Shown here: positions 35,843 through 44,070 of the stretch, in pieces | How positions within the stretch are numbered: position 1 is the stretch's first letter | Layout: the number at the start of each line of letters is the position of its first letter | Assembly (NCBI GenBank): GCA_022562915.1 | Contig: JADFOJ010000009.1 | Location: forward strand, 1 to 55,547 | From: Planctomycetota bacterium | GTDB lineage: Bacteria; Planctomycetota; Phycisphaerae; Phycisphaerales; SM1A02 | Direction: 5' to 3' | Length of the DNA stretch: 55,547 nucleotides | Position numbers and translations under genes: made by a program | Notes under the pieces: generated by a model | What the model was told of the DNA's origin: nothing | The model's input: only the letters and a program-made list of their open reading frames with translations | Database searches by the model: none

Positions 35843-36292
35843 TCAATCGTCTTCTATCGGCCGAATGATCTCGCTGACTCGCACACAGAAGTTGTCGTTT
35901 ACGACCAGGACCTCGCCCCGGGCGACCGGGCGGTCGTTGACGTAGATGTCGACCGGATCGCCCGCCAGCTTGTCCAGCTCAATGATCGAGTTCTCGTTGA
36001 GCCGCAACACGTCCTCGACGTACATCCGGGTCCGCCCCAGCTCGACCTTGACCTTGAGGTTGACGTCGCGCAGGAGCGCAATGTCTGCCGCGGGGCCGCC
36101 GGCATCGGCCTGCTCGCTGAAATCGGGGAGGCTCATGGGCTCGGTGGCCGAGTCGCCACCGTCCGCGACCGCCTTGAGCGCGTCGACGGCCTCCTGGGCC
36201 TGCTCGATTGCGTCCTCGGCGGCGTTCGGCACTTTCTGCGCCTTCGTCGAGGTTTCGTTCCCGTCGGGCTCTTCGGTGTTCTTGTCAGCCAT
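35843..36292 (-). CDS. fliN: Flagellar motor switch protein FliN
   Basis: A 149-residue protein. An acidic, Ala/Glu-rich N-terminal extension of about 65 residues precedes the C-terminal SpoA domain: [55 protein letters not shown]. FliN is part of the C-ring. Its start overlaps the fliL end by 8 bp; fliM, normally between them, is missing here. Confidence 0.94.
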   Translation of the reverse strand: MADKNTEEPDGNETSTKAQKVPNAAEDAIEQAQEAVDALKAVADGGDSATEPMSLPDFSEQADAGGPAADIALLRDVNLKVKVELGRTRMYVEDVLRLNENSIIELDKLAGDPVDIYVNDRPVARGEVLVVNDNFCVRVSEIIRPIEDD

Positions 36293-36800
36293 CGATCCTG
36301 AATCCCATCCCCATCACGATAACGCACTTGGAGATGATCGGCTCATCGTGCTGAAGGTCGACACCAAACCGGCCGGAAAGCATCGTCTGTATCCGACGGG
36401 TCACGCTCTCGAGCCGGGGTTCCTGGAAATGGCGCATCTCGGCGGTCCGCCAGATCGCCGTGATCTCGCTCTTGATCTCGTTGCGGAACTGCTGGAGTTC
36501 GTCGGCAACCTCGGTCGCGTACCGCTGCTTGACCTGGACGTAGATCTCGGTGTCGTACAGGTAGGTGATACCGGACTTGTTGTTCGGGAGCCTGGAGTCG
36601 AGCACCAGGATCTCGACGATCTGCTCCTCCTCCGGCGTGGTGAGCACGGCCGGCGGCTCGGCGGCCTCGACGTCGGGGGGTCCGCCCAGGACCACCATCG
36701 CTCCGATAATCACCACGGCCTCGACGACCAGGATCCCGCCCACGACGAGAATGAGCCTCAGGGGCGACCGCGTCTTTCGTTGACCATCATCCAAGCCCAT
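36285..36800 (-). CDS. fliL: FliL-like flagellar basal body-associated protein
   Basis: A 171-residue protein: short cytoplasmic N-terminus ([12 protein letters not shown]), one membrane helix at about 16-38, then a periplasmic domain with [10 protein letters not shown] and VTRRIQTML segments typical of the FliL/stomatin-like fold. It lies 4 bp behind motB. FliL surrounds the stator and affects torque. Confidence 0.8.
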   Translation of the reverse strand: MGLDDGQRKTRSPLRLILVVGGILVVEAVVIIGAMVVLGGPPDVEAAEPPAVLTTPEEEQIVEILVLDSRLPNNKSGITYLYDTEIYVQVKQRYATEVADELQQFRNEIKSEITAIWRTAEMRHFQEPRLESVTRRIQTMLSGRFGVDLQHDEPIISKCVIVMGMGFRIDG

Positions 36801-36804
36801 CGCT

Positions 36805-37563
36805 TCAGCCTCCGCGGGCGAGATTCGGATCGGTATAGTCCGCGTCGGAGTTTGCTTCGTCGACCAGTTGCTCTGTGAGGATGACCTCCACCCGCCGATT
36901 TTCCGCCTCGTCGGCCGGATCGTGCGGCCGCGGACGGACCGGCTCCCGGGACCCCACCGCCTCCAGCCGGAAGACGCGGTCGTCCAGACCCAGTTCGACC
37001 AGGACCTTCTGGACGTTGCGAGCCCGGTCATAGCTCAGGTCCGTCAGATCGCGCCACGGAGAGTCCGGCGGCAGGTATTTCGCGTTGGCATGTCCGCGGA
37101 CGATGATCTTGTTGGCGCGGCCCGCCAGCAGGGTGGCGAGCTTGGCCAGCTCGGCACGGACGTTCGGATTGACCTCGGCCGACATCTCGTCGAACCCGGC
37201 CGGCCCGCCGAGCGTGAACATCGTTCCCTCGCGGATCTTCGTGACCCTGAGGAACGTGCCCTTGATGGAGTCCACCGGAGAGCGGGCCTTCCTGGTCTCC
37301 TCGTACTGCTTGATCGCCATCTGCTCCAGCTGTTCGATGATCGATCTCACCGGTGGGTCGTTGATCGGCAGTACGCCGATTCCGCCGGAGAACCCGAACG
37401 CCTCCTTGATCGCCGTGATGACCCGCTGGTACTCGCGATCCTGCTTCAACTCCGAGAACATCTGCAGCAGGATGAAGAAGCACAGCAGCAGGGCCATCAT
37501 GTCACCGAAGGTGACCATCCACCCCGGAACTCCGAGCTGAGCTTTCTTGGGTCGCCTCGCCAT
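36805..37563 (-). CDS. motB: Stator protein MotB
   Basis: A 252-residue protein. The single membrane helix WMVTFGDMMALLLCFFILLQ contains the proton-accepting Asp. The C-terminal OmpA-like domain binds peptidoglycan: IIVRGHANAKYLPP, LSYDRARNVQKVLVELG, NRRVEVILTE. Stator complexes with MotA drive rotation by ion flow. Peptidoglycan-binding residues suggest a cell wall is present. Confidence 0.94.
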   Translation of the reverse strand: MARRPKKAQLGVPGWMVTFGDMMALLLCFFILLQMFSELKQDREYQRVITAIKEAFGFSGGIGVLPINDPPVRSIIEQLEQMAIKQYEETRKARSPVDSIKGTFLRVTKIREGTMFTLGGPAGFDEMSAEVNPNVRAELAKLATLLAGRANKIIVRGHANAKYLPPDSPWRDLTDLSYDRARNVQKVLVELGLDDRVFRLEAVGSREPVRPRPHDPADEAENRRVEVILTEQLVDEANSDADYTDPNLARGG

Positions 37564-37578
37564 GATCTATCAGCTCCG

Positions 37579-38355
37579 TTACGCCGCCTCCGAGTCCACG
37601 GTCTCGGTTCGCTGCGCCGGCGGCAGGAAGGTGATGAGCTTGCTCTCGACGGTGCGCGGGTTGTCTCCGCTCTGGATGGACATCACACCGTGAATGACGA
37701 TCGTCTTGGCCAGCGCCTCCTCGGCGGAGCGGAGCGCGAGCTTGTCCGCAAGCGGGAGAAACAGGACGTTGGCCAGCAGCGCTCCGTAGAGCGTCGTGAG
37801 CAGTGCCGCCGCCATGCCGGCACCGATCTTGGAGGGGTCGTCCATGTTGCTCAGCATGGCCACCAGGCCCACGAGGGTCCCGATCATGCCGAACGCCGGT
37901 GCGTATCGCCCCAACCCGTCCAGCAGGCTCTTGCCCGCCTCGTGACGCTCCAGCAGGTTCTCCAGCTCGGTCTCCATGACCGCCTGGATGATCTCGGGGT
38001 CGGTCCCGTCCACGGCCATGTGGATGCCGCGAACGAGGAATTCGTCGTTCATTTCCTCGATCATGCCCTCCAGGGCGAGGATGCCGTCGCGACGCGCCAC
38101 CTCGGCGAGCTCGACGAGGTTGCGGATCACCTTCGCCGGTTGCGGCGTCTTGTTGAACAGCGTCTTGGCGACGATCTTGGGAAGCGAGAGGAACCGGGCG
38201 AGCGGCTGGGAGGCCATGGTGGCCGCGGTCGCGCCACCGACGACGATCAGCACGGCCGGCGCGTTGAGATACGATCCCAGGTCGCCGCCGAACAGGATCG
38301 CCAGCACGACCAGAAAGAAACCCAGCACAATACCGACGACGGTGGCAAGGTCCAC
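37579..38355 (-). CDS. motA: Stator protein MotA
   Basis: A 258-residue protein with four membrane helices. The charged cytoplasmic loop has VELAEVARRDGILALEGMIEE, and the channel helices have GRYAPAFGMIGTLVGLVAML and AALLTTLYGALLAN. GTG start with GGGGAGA 6 bp upstream. It is the first gene of the minus-strand flagellar block; the 152 bp to the divergent gene at 38508 must hold its promoter, which I could not define. Confidence 0.95.
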   Translation of the reverse strand: MDLATVVGIVLGFFLVVLAILFGGDLGSYLNAPAVLIVVGGATAATMASQPLARFLSLPKIVAKTLFNKTPQPAKVIRNLVELAEVARRDGILALEGMIEEMNDEFLVRGIHMAVDGTDPEIIQAVMETELENLLERHEAGKSLLDGLGRYAPAFGMIGTLVGLVAMLSNMDDPSKIGAGMAAALLTTLYGALLANVLFLPLADKLALRSAEEALAKTIVIHGVMSIQSGDNPRTVESKLITFLPPAQRTETVDSEAA

Positions 38356-38507
38356 AGCGATCTCCCCGACGCCGGCCCGCGGGTCAACGCCTCATACGGT
38401 CATCGGAAACGGCCGGAAGTGACTTGAGAGATGCCCCGGACAAGGACCGCCAGAACCCGGGCCAGGACCCCCGGCCCGCACCGGCGGAATTACCGTACCA
38501 TGGACCG

Positions 38508-39521
38508 ATGCGAGTGGCTCGCCATGCCGTCTGGACGCTGGCGTTCGCCGTCGCCGGCCCCGCCGTCGGCCAGGAGACGTACGAACTCACCCCGACCGAC
38601 GACTGGGAGATGGTCGAGTCGGCGGATCCCGCGACGCCGGAGGGTCAACTGGCCGCGGCTCGCAAGGCACTGGCCGCGGGCGAGAACTCGCGCGCCGGAC
38701 GTCTCGCCAGGACCTGGATCGAGCAGCACCCGCGACACGCGCTGCTGCCGGAAGCGTACCTGCTCAGCGGCGATGCCCTGCGAGCGCGGGGCGAGTACTA
38801 CACGGCGCTGTTCGACTACGAGTTCATCACGAGAGCGTTCCCGGCCAGTGAAGCATTCATCACCGCGGTCGAGCGAGAGCTGGAGATCGGCGTACGGTAC
38901 GCCCGCGGCGAGAAGCGCACCTGGCTGGGAATGCGCATTCTCGATGCCGGCGAGGTGGCGGAAGAGCTTCTCATCCGCGTCCAGGAACGGATGCCGGCAA
39001 GCCGGCTGGCGGAGAAGGCCGCCATCGAGCTCGCCGACTATTACTTCCGTAAGCGCCAGATGAGGCTCGCCGTCGAGATGTACTCGATCTTCCTGGAGAA
39101 CCACCCCGACTCCGACCAGGTGAGCAAGGCGCGGCGCCGGCTGATCTATTCCGAGTTGGCCACCTTCAAGGGACCGTCCTTCGACGCCTCCGGCCTGCAC
39201 GAGGCCCGGGCGAGGCTCCTGGAGTTCATCGCGCTGGAGCCTCGCTCGGCCGAGCGCATCGGCGCCGACGCGCTGCTCACGCGGATCGACGAGTCCGACG
39301 CCCAGAAGCTGCTGGTGACCGCACGGTGGTACCTCACGACGGGCGATCCGATCGCCGCCGAGTTGTCGGTCCGGCGGTTGGTGACGCTGTACCCGCGCAC
39401 GGTGGCGACGGTCGAGGCGCTGCGGCTCATGGAGCATATCCTGCCGCGGCTGCCGGCAATCGTGCTCGCCGAGGCGCCGGACTACGCCGAGCTGAGGCGG
39501 GCCATCCTCGGGGGCCCGTGA
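38508..39521 (+). CDS. TPR lipoprotein-like/BamD-like outer membrane assembly protein
   Basis: A 337-residue protein with a cleavable signal peptide (to about VGQETY, residue 22). No lipobox cysteine is seen. The rest is helical TPR-like: ARTWIEQHPRHALLPEAYLL and LAVEMYSIFLENHPDSDQVS resemble BamD/YfiO repeats. It probably acts in the periplasm in envelope assembly; the LptE-like neighbour, with GTGA overlap, supports this. I preferred the ATG at 38508 to one at 38424 because of the signal peptide. Confidence 0.65.
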   Translation: MRVARHAVWTLAFAVAGPAVGQETYELTPTDDWEMVESADPATPEGQLAAARKALAAGENSRAGRLARTWIEQHPRHALLPEAYLLSGDALRARGEYYTALFDYEFITRAFPASEAFITAVERELEIGVRYARGEKRTWLGMRILDAGEVAEELLIRVQERMPASRLAEKAAIELADYYFRKRQMRLAVEMYSIFLENHPDSDQVSKARRRLIYSELATFKGPSFDASGLHEARARLLEFIALEPRSAERIGADALLTRIDESDAQKLLVTARWYLTTGDPIAAELSVRRLVTLYPRTVATVEALRLMEHILPRLPAIVLAEAPDYAELRRAILGGP

Positions 39522-40042
39522 GCAGCGTTCGCACACCAGCGGCGTTCGGCCTCGTCGCGTCGGCGGTGCTCGCCGGATGTGCCGCCGACCCGGCGGAAGG
39601 CTGGTCCACCGCCAGTGTCTGGTCGACCGACGTCCGGACGGTCGCCGTCAGCATGTTCGAGAACAGCACGTTCAACCGCACGATCGCGTTCGAGTTCATG
39701 GATGCACTGATCAAGGAGATCGAGGCCCGCACGCCGTACAAGGTGACTGCCCGGGGCCGCGCGGATACCATTGTTACCGGACGGATACTCAGTGTTGCTC
39801 TCACGCAACTTTCCAAGTCCTCCCTGACGGGATTGAGTGAAGAAGTCACCGTAAGCGTGACGATCGATCTGAAGTGGACTGATGTTCGCACCGGTGAATC
39901 ACTGCTGGAACTGGAGTCGTTTGCCGCTGACAGCCTCTTCGTGCCCTCGAACCCGACGAGGGAGCCGATCGAACTCGGTGAGTTCGGTGCCGCCCAGAAA
40001 CTGGCCCGCGACGTGGTCAGCGAGATGAAGGCCGACTGGTGA
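39518..40042 (+). CDS. LptE-like lipoprotein
   Basis: A 174-residue protein starting at a GTG that overlaps the stop upstream. The lipobox VLAGC with Cys at about 21 marks a lipoprotein. VRTVAVSMFENSTFNRTIAFEFMDALIKE and DTIVTGRILSV belong to the LptE/LptE-like family that plugs LptD during lipopolysaccharide export. The following ftsH start overlaps its stop as well. Confidence 0.8.
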   Translation: MSSVRTPAAFGLVASAVLAGCAADPAEGWSTASVWSTDVRTVAVSMFENSTFNRTIAFEFMDALIKEIEARTPYKVTARGRADTIVTGRILSVALTQLSKSSLTGLSEEVTVSVTIDLKWTDVRTGESLLELESFAADSLFVPSNPTREPIELGEFGAAQKLARDVVSEMKADW

Positions 40043-42111
40043 CAGACACACACCTCGACAAGGACGATCAGCCCGACGGCTCGGACAAGGGGTCCGACGA
40101 AAAGTCCCCGGTCAAGAGCAAGGGACCGCCCCCGCCGCCCACGGTCAAGCTGAGCCGTGGCCTGATGAGCTGGGTCATGATCCTGGCCCTGCTGATCATG
40201 CTCTTCGTCCTGCTCAACAACACGAAGGGCCGGGGACAGGAAATCCCGGCCTGGCAGGAGTTCACACGGTTCATCGAGCGGGGCGACATCCTCGACGACT
40301 CGATCATCATCCGGGATGACCGCATCCTCGCCAAGGTCGAGGCCGGCACCGTCGGTTTCCCGCCGAGCACCGAGCCGACGCCGATCTGGGTCCGGATCGA
40401 CGCCTCCAACCGTGACTGGTTCCTCAAGGAACTCCAGGCGCTCGGGGCAACGTTTCACCTCAATACCGGCACGAGCATCTGGGTGAACCTGCTGATCACG
40501 CTGGCGCCGTTCATCCTGCTCATCCTGCTCATCTGGTTCTTCATCGCACGATCGATGCGCTCCGCGGGGGCCGGCCCCGGCGGCATGCTCGGAAGCTTCG
40601 GCAAGTCGCGGCACCGCATGTCCACCAAGGAGAGCATCTCGGTCACCTTCGATGACGTCGCCGGCGTGGACGAGGCCAAGGACGAGTTGGTGGAGATCGT
40701 CGAGTTCCTGAAGAGCCCCAAGCGGTTCCAGCGGCTGGGCGGCCGCATCCCGCGCGGTGTTCTGCTGGTCGGCCCGCCGGGCTGCGGCAAGACGTTGCTG
40801 GCCAAGGCGATCGCCGGCCAGGCGGACGTCCCGTTCTACTCGATTTCCGGATCGGATTTCGTCGAGATGTTCGTCGGCGTCGGCGCCAGCCGCGTCCGCG
40901 ACCTCTTCAAGCAGGCGAAGGACAACTCGCCGTGCATTATCTTCCTCGACGAGATCGACGCGGTCGGTCGGCGTCGCGGCGGCGGCTTCACCACGGGCGG
41001 CCACGACGAGCGAGAGCAGACGCTCAACGCCATCCTCGTGGAGATGGACGGTTTCGAGGCGAACGACCAGATCATCGTCATCGCGGCGACGAACCGGTCC
41101 GACGTGCTCGATCCGGCGCTGACCCGGCCGGGGCGATTCGATCGGCAGGTGCTCGTCCCGTTGCCCGACCTCGTCGGCCGCCACGGCATCATCAAGGTGC
41201 ACGCGAAGAAGATAAAGACCGGCCCCGACGTCAACCTGGAGCGCCTCGCCCGCGGGACACCCATGTTCTCCGGGGCAGACATCGCGGCGATCATCAACGA
41301 GGCCGCCATCCTCGCCACGATGACCAACAAACCGCACGTCGAGATGAGCGACCTCGAGGAGGCGCGCGACAAGGTCCGGTTCGGACGTGCCCGCAAGAGC
41401 CGCCGCATCGAGGAGGAGGAACGGGTGGCCACGGCCTATCACGAGGCGGGTCACGCCATCATCCAGGCCCTGCTGGAGCATGCGGACCCGCTTCACAAGG
41501 TCACCATCATCCCACGCGGCCAGGCCCTCGGTGCCACGTTCAGCCTCCCTGAAAAGGACCGGCACGGCTTGGGCGGAAAGTTTCTGCTGGCCACGCTGCA
41601 GGTGCTGTGCGGCGGTCGGCTCGCCGAGTACCGCAAGACCGGTGACGTCTCATCGGGCGCTGCGATGGACATTCAGCAGGCCACCCAGTTCGTCCGTCAC
41701 ATGATCCTCGAATGGGGCATGTCCGAGCGGCTGGGGTTCGTTGACTACAGCGGAACCGACACGCGTGAGACGTTCATCCCGGAGCGGGAGTACTCCGAAG
41801 AGACGGCCCGCATCATCGACGAAGAGATCAAGCGGCTCATCGACGAGGCGTACGCCGGCGCGAAGAGCATCATCGACAAGCACTGGACGGAGGTCACGGC
41901 CATTGCCGAGGCGTTGCTCAAGTACGAGACGCTCCAGGGCGAAGAGGTCGATCGACTCCTTCGCGGCGAGCCGCTGGAGAAGCCCACGGTCGCCGAGTTG
42001 CTGGAACAGGAAGCCGCCAGGGCCACGCCATCGGCGCCCGAATCACAGCCGGCATCCGAAGAGGGCGGCGAGCCGGCGGGCAGCGGCGACATACTGCCCA
42101 GTCCGGCCTGA
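40039..42111 (+). CDS. ftsH: ATP-dependent zinc metalloprotease FtsH
   Basis: A 690-residue membrane protease. A charged, Pro-rich start precedes helix 1 (about 44-63); a periplasmic domain follows, then helix 2 (about 151-172). The AAA+ domain has Walker [14 protein letters not shown] near residue 245, [12 protein letters not shown] and the SRH ([20 protein letters not shown]). Zinc site HEAGH is at about 468-472. The last 40 residues are acidic and low complexity. It degrades misfolded membrane proteins and regulatory targets. GTG start in GTGA overlap. The stop is part of the left arm of a 34-bp palindrome. Confidence 0.97.
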   Translation: MTDTHLDKDDQPDGSDKGSDEKSPVKSKGPPPPPTVKLSRGLMSWVMILALLIMLFVLLNNTKGRGQEIPAWQEFTRFIERGDILDDSIIIRDDRILAKVEAGTVGFPPSTEPTPIWVRIDASNRDWFLKELQALGATFHLNTGTSIWVNLLITLAPFILLILLIWFFIARSMRSAGAGPGGMLGSFGKSRHRMSTKESISVTFDDVAGVDEAKDELVEIVEFLKSPKRFQRLGGRIPRGVLLVGPPGCGKTLLAKAIAGQADVPFYSISGSDFVEMFVGVGASRVRDLFKQAKDNSPCIIFLDEIDAVGRRRGGGFTTGGHDEREQTLNAILVEMDGFEANDQIIVIAATNRSDVLDPALTRPGRFDRQVLVPLPDLVGRHGIIKVHAKKIKTGPDVNLERLARGTPMFSGADIAAIINEAAILATMTNKPHVEMSDLEEARDKVRFGRARKSRRIEEEERVATAYHEAGHAIIQALLEHADPLHKVTIIPRGQALGATFSLPEKDRHGLGGKFLLATLQVLCGGRLAEYRKTGDVSSGAAMDIQQATQFVRHMILEWGMSERLGFVDYSGTDTRETFIPEREYSEETARIIDEEIKRLIDEAYAGAKSIIDKHWTEVTAIAEALLKYETLQGEEVDRLLRGEPLEKPTVAELLEQEAARATPSAPESQPASEEGGEPAGSGDILPSPA

Positions 42112-42142
42112 ATGACCGTACACAACTGTGTACGGTCATTCA
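42109..42142. terminator. 16-bp perfect hairpin over the ftsH stop
   Basis: The arms 42109-42124 and 42127-42142 are exact reverse complements with a 2-nt spacer, beginning with the TGA of ftsH. No T-tract follows on either side. Confidence 0.65.
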
Positions 42143-42146
42143 GAGA

Positions 42147-42175
42147 GCAGACGAGCAGGCCCCCTGCTCGTCTGC
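42147..42175. terminator. 13-bp perfect hairpin between ftsH and the DUF167 gene
   Basis: GCAGACGAGCAGG and its reverse complement (42163-42175) flank a CCC loop. Placed 4 bp after the first hairpin and before the convergent gene stop at 42187, it could act as a bidirectional terminator. A direct repeat of ctactgct follows at 42179-42194. Confidence 0.6.
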
Positions 42176-42186
42176 GGTCTACTGCT

Positions 42187-42486
42187 CTACTGCTCTAACT
42201 GCCCAAGCCGCTCGGCGACGGCACCCACGCTGCAGCACTCGACGCGAACGGTCTTCTCGGGACCTGTCCGGCCGGTCTCGATCGAGACCTGCGCCTGACG
42301 GACGCCCAGCGCCCGCGCGATCACCGCACAGACGGCGGTGTTGGCCCGGCCGCCCTCGGCCGGTGCGCTGACGCGGACCTTCAGCCGGTCACCCAGCGTT
42401 CCCGCGACCTCGTCGCGCGACGCACCGGGCACGGCCTTGACACGGATCAGCACGTCGCCGCCGTCGGCCTGGTACCGCCTACTCAT
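42187..42486 (-). CDS. DUF167/YggU-family protein
   Basis: A 99-residue protein with the signature LIRVKAVPGASRDEVAG, LKVRVSAPAEGGRANTA and VSIETGRTGPEKTVRVE. The family is widespread and without known function, often near cell-division genes. Its start overlaps the end of uvrC by 8 bp. Confidence 0.92.
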   Translation of the reverse strand: MSRRYQADGGDVLIRVKAVPGASRDEVAGTLGDRLKVRVSAPAEGGRANTAVCAVIARALGVRQAQVSIETGRTGPEKTVRVECCSVGAVAERLGQLEQ

Positions 42487-43858
42487 CCAGGACCCGCTTG
42501 CGCCGCAGGATGTGGTGATAGTGCTGTGCGAACCGGTGAGCTTCGTCGCGCATCGCCTGGGCCAGCCGCAGTCCGAGGTTCTCCCTGCCGAGCCGGATGG
42601 GCTCGTGACGCTGCTGCACGTAGATCAACTCCTGCTTCTTCGCGAGACTGATCACCATGGGCGGGGTGACCTCGAGTTGCTCCAGCGCCTCCAGCGCCGC
42701 GTGGAGTTGCCCCAGCCCGCCGTCGATCAGGATCACGTCGGGATACAACTCGTGGCCTTCGCCGGCGTCCCGGTAGCGGCGGCTGACGACCTCCCGTATC
42801 GCCATGTAATCGTCGTTGCCGGCGTTGCGGATCCGGTACCGCCGGTACCCGTCCTTGAACGGCCGGCCGTCGATGAAACAGACCTTGGAACCCACCGTCT
42901 CGCCGCCGGCGAGGTGTGCGACGTCGATCGCCTCCATGCACCGGATCGCACCGTCGATATTGAGCGTCCGTTGCAGGGAGCGCAGGCCCGCGGTGGGATC
43001 GCCCGCAAACGAGGTGACCTCCGGCTGCCAGTCGGTGAGCGCGCCTCGACCGCGTTTCTCACGGTCGTCGAGTTTCTCGATGGCCCGGACCTGGTCGCGC
43101 AGTGCGGCCGCACGCTCGAACTCCAGCGCCGACGAAGCTGCCTGCATCTCCTTCCTGAGCTCGCGGATCATGACGCTCCGCCTGGAAGACAGAAAACGGA
43201 TGAACCGCCGAACATCTCCGCGATAGGCGTCCCTGGAGATCCTGTTCGCGCACGGTGCCGTGCACCGGTCGATGGCGTGCAGCAGGCAGGGACGGAAGGA
43301 GACGTTCCTGGGATCGTCCTCGCGGATGTCAAGCGTGCACGTCCGGTACTTGAACACGCGCTGGAGCAGTTGCACCGCCTCCCGCAGCGCATACACCGAG
43401 GTGAACGGCCCGAAGATCTTCGCACCCCTGAACGCCTCGTCCGCCGGCGTCCTCGTCACGAACACCGCGGGAAAATCATCGCGCGTCGTGATCACGAGGT
43501 AGGGAAACGTCTTGTCGTCGGTGAGCAACTCGTTGAAGCGCGGGCGGATGTCCTTGATGAGGCGGCTCTCCATGAGCAGCGCCTCCCACTCACCCTCGCA
43601 CTCGATGACCTCGACGTCCGTGACGACGTCGAGCATGGGCTGCTTCCTGGGGCCGAGGTCCACCGACCTGACAAAATACGACCCGACGCGGCTCCGCAAC
43701 GAGCCGGCCTTGCCCACGTAGATCACCGTGCCGTCGGCGTCTTTCAACAGGTACACGCCGGGCGTGACGGGGAGCTCTCTCGCCCGCCGGGCGAGACGCT
43801 CCACCCGCTGCTGACGTGTGTCGGTTGGCGAGGTCACGAAGTGGCAATTGTAGAGCAT
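42479..43858 (-). CDS. uvrC: Excinuclease UvrC-like nuclease lacking the C-terminal HhH region
   Basis: A 459-residue protein; full UvrC is about 600. The GIY-YIG domain (GVYLLKDADGTVIYVGKAGSL), the Cys-rich FRPCLLHAIDRCTAPC region, the UVR motif LEFERAAALRDQVRAIE and the RNase H-like nuclease domain (AIDVAHLAGGETVGSKVCF, ILIDGGLGQLHAA, RDEAHRFA) are all present with catalytic residues. The protein ends just after LRRKRVLDE, exactly where the helix-hairpin-helix part would begin. UvrC makes both incisions in nucleotide excision repair. The start is uncertain: ATG 43858 lies in the arm of an inverted repeat, GTG 43837 lies just outside the conserved start. Confidence 0.9.
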   Translation of the reverse strand: MLYNCHFVTSPTDTRQQRVERLARRARELPVTPGVYLLKDADGTVIYVGKAGSLRSRVGSYFVRSVDLGPRKQPMLDVVTDVEVIECEGEWEALLMESRLIKDIRPRFNELLTDDKTFPYLVITTRDDFPAVFVTRTPADEAFRGAKIFGPFTSVYALREAVQLLQRVFKYRTCTLDIREDDPRNVSFRPCLLHAIDRCTAPCANRISRDAYRGDVRRFIRFLSSRRSVMIRELRKEMQAASSALEFERAAALRDQVRAIEKLDDREKRGRGALTDWQPEVTSFAGDPTAGLRSLQRTLNIDGAIRCMEAIDVAHLAGGETVGSKVCFIDGRPFKDGYRRYRIRNAGNDDYMAIREVVSRRYRDAGEGHELYPDVILIDGGLGQLHAALEALEQLEVTPPMVISLAKKQELIYVQQRHEPIRLGRENLGLRLAQAMRDEAHRFAQHYHHILRRKRVLDE

Positions 43859-44007
43859 CCACAGTTCAGACGTAGCGTTCTGAGCGCGGCGAAGCAAGCG
43901 TGGCGCGGAGGGCGAAGCAGGCGTATTGCCCATACGTCGATGCAGCCCGACAAAGCCACGCGCAGGTGCAGCCCGCTCAGGACGCTTCGTATGGACTGTG
44001 GGTGCTC
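43853..44007. repeat. 155-bp element bounded by imperfect 37-38 bp inverted repeats
   Basis: Left arm 43853-43890 and right arm 43971-44007 match as inverted repeats at 32 of 37 aligned positions with one gap. The inner 80 bp contains further partial complementarity, including GCGTGGC near the left arm matched by GCCACGC near the right. It occupies most of the gap between divergent uvrC and pyrC. It is different in sequence from the 160-bp elements, but of similar size. Confidence 0.7.
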
Positions 44008-44055
44008 TGGGATGACCGCCGGAGCCTCGGGCAAACCCGTCGTGCATCGTTGACA

Positions 44056-44061
44056 TACAAT
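44056..44061 (+). promoter_or_regulatory. Candidate -10 hexamer of pyrC
   Basis: TACAAT lies 9 bp before the ATG at 44071. A TTGACA (44050-44055) abuts it but cannot serve as its -35. If the hexamer is used, the leader is almost absent. Confidence 0.3.
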
Positions 44062-44070
44062 CGCCGTGGC

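Noticed and set aside
38424-38507. Upstream extension of the BamD-like protein
   Set aside because: It would bury the signal peptide behind 28 Pro/Arg-rich residues.
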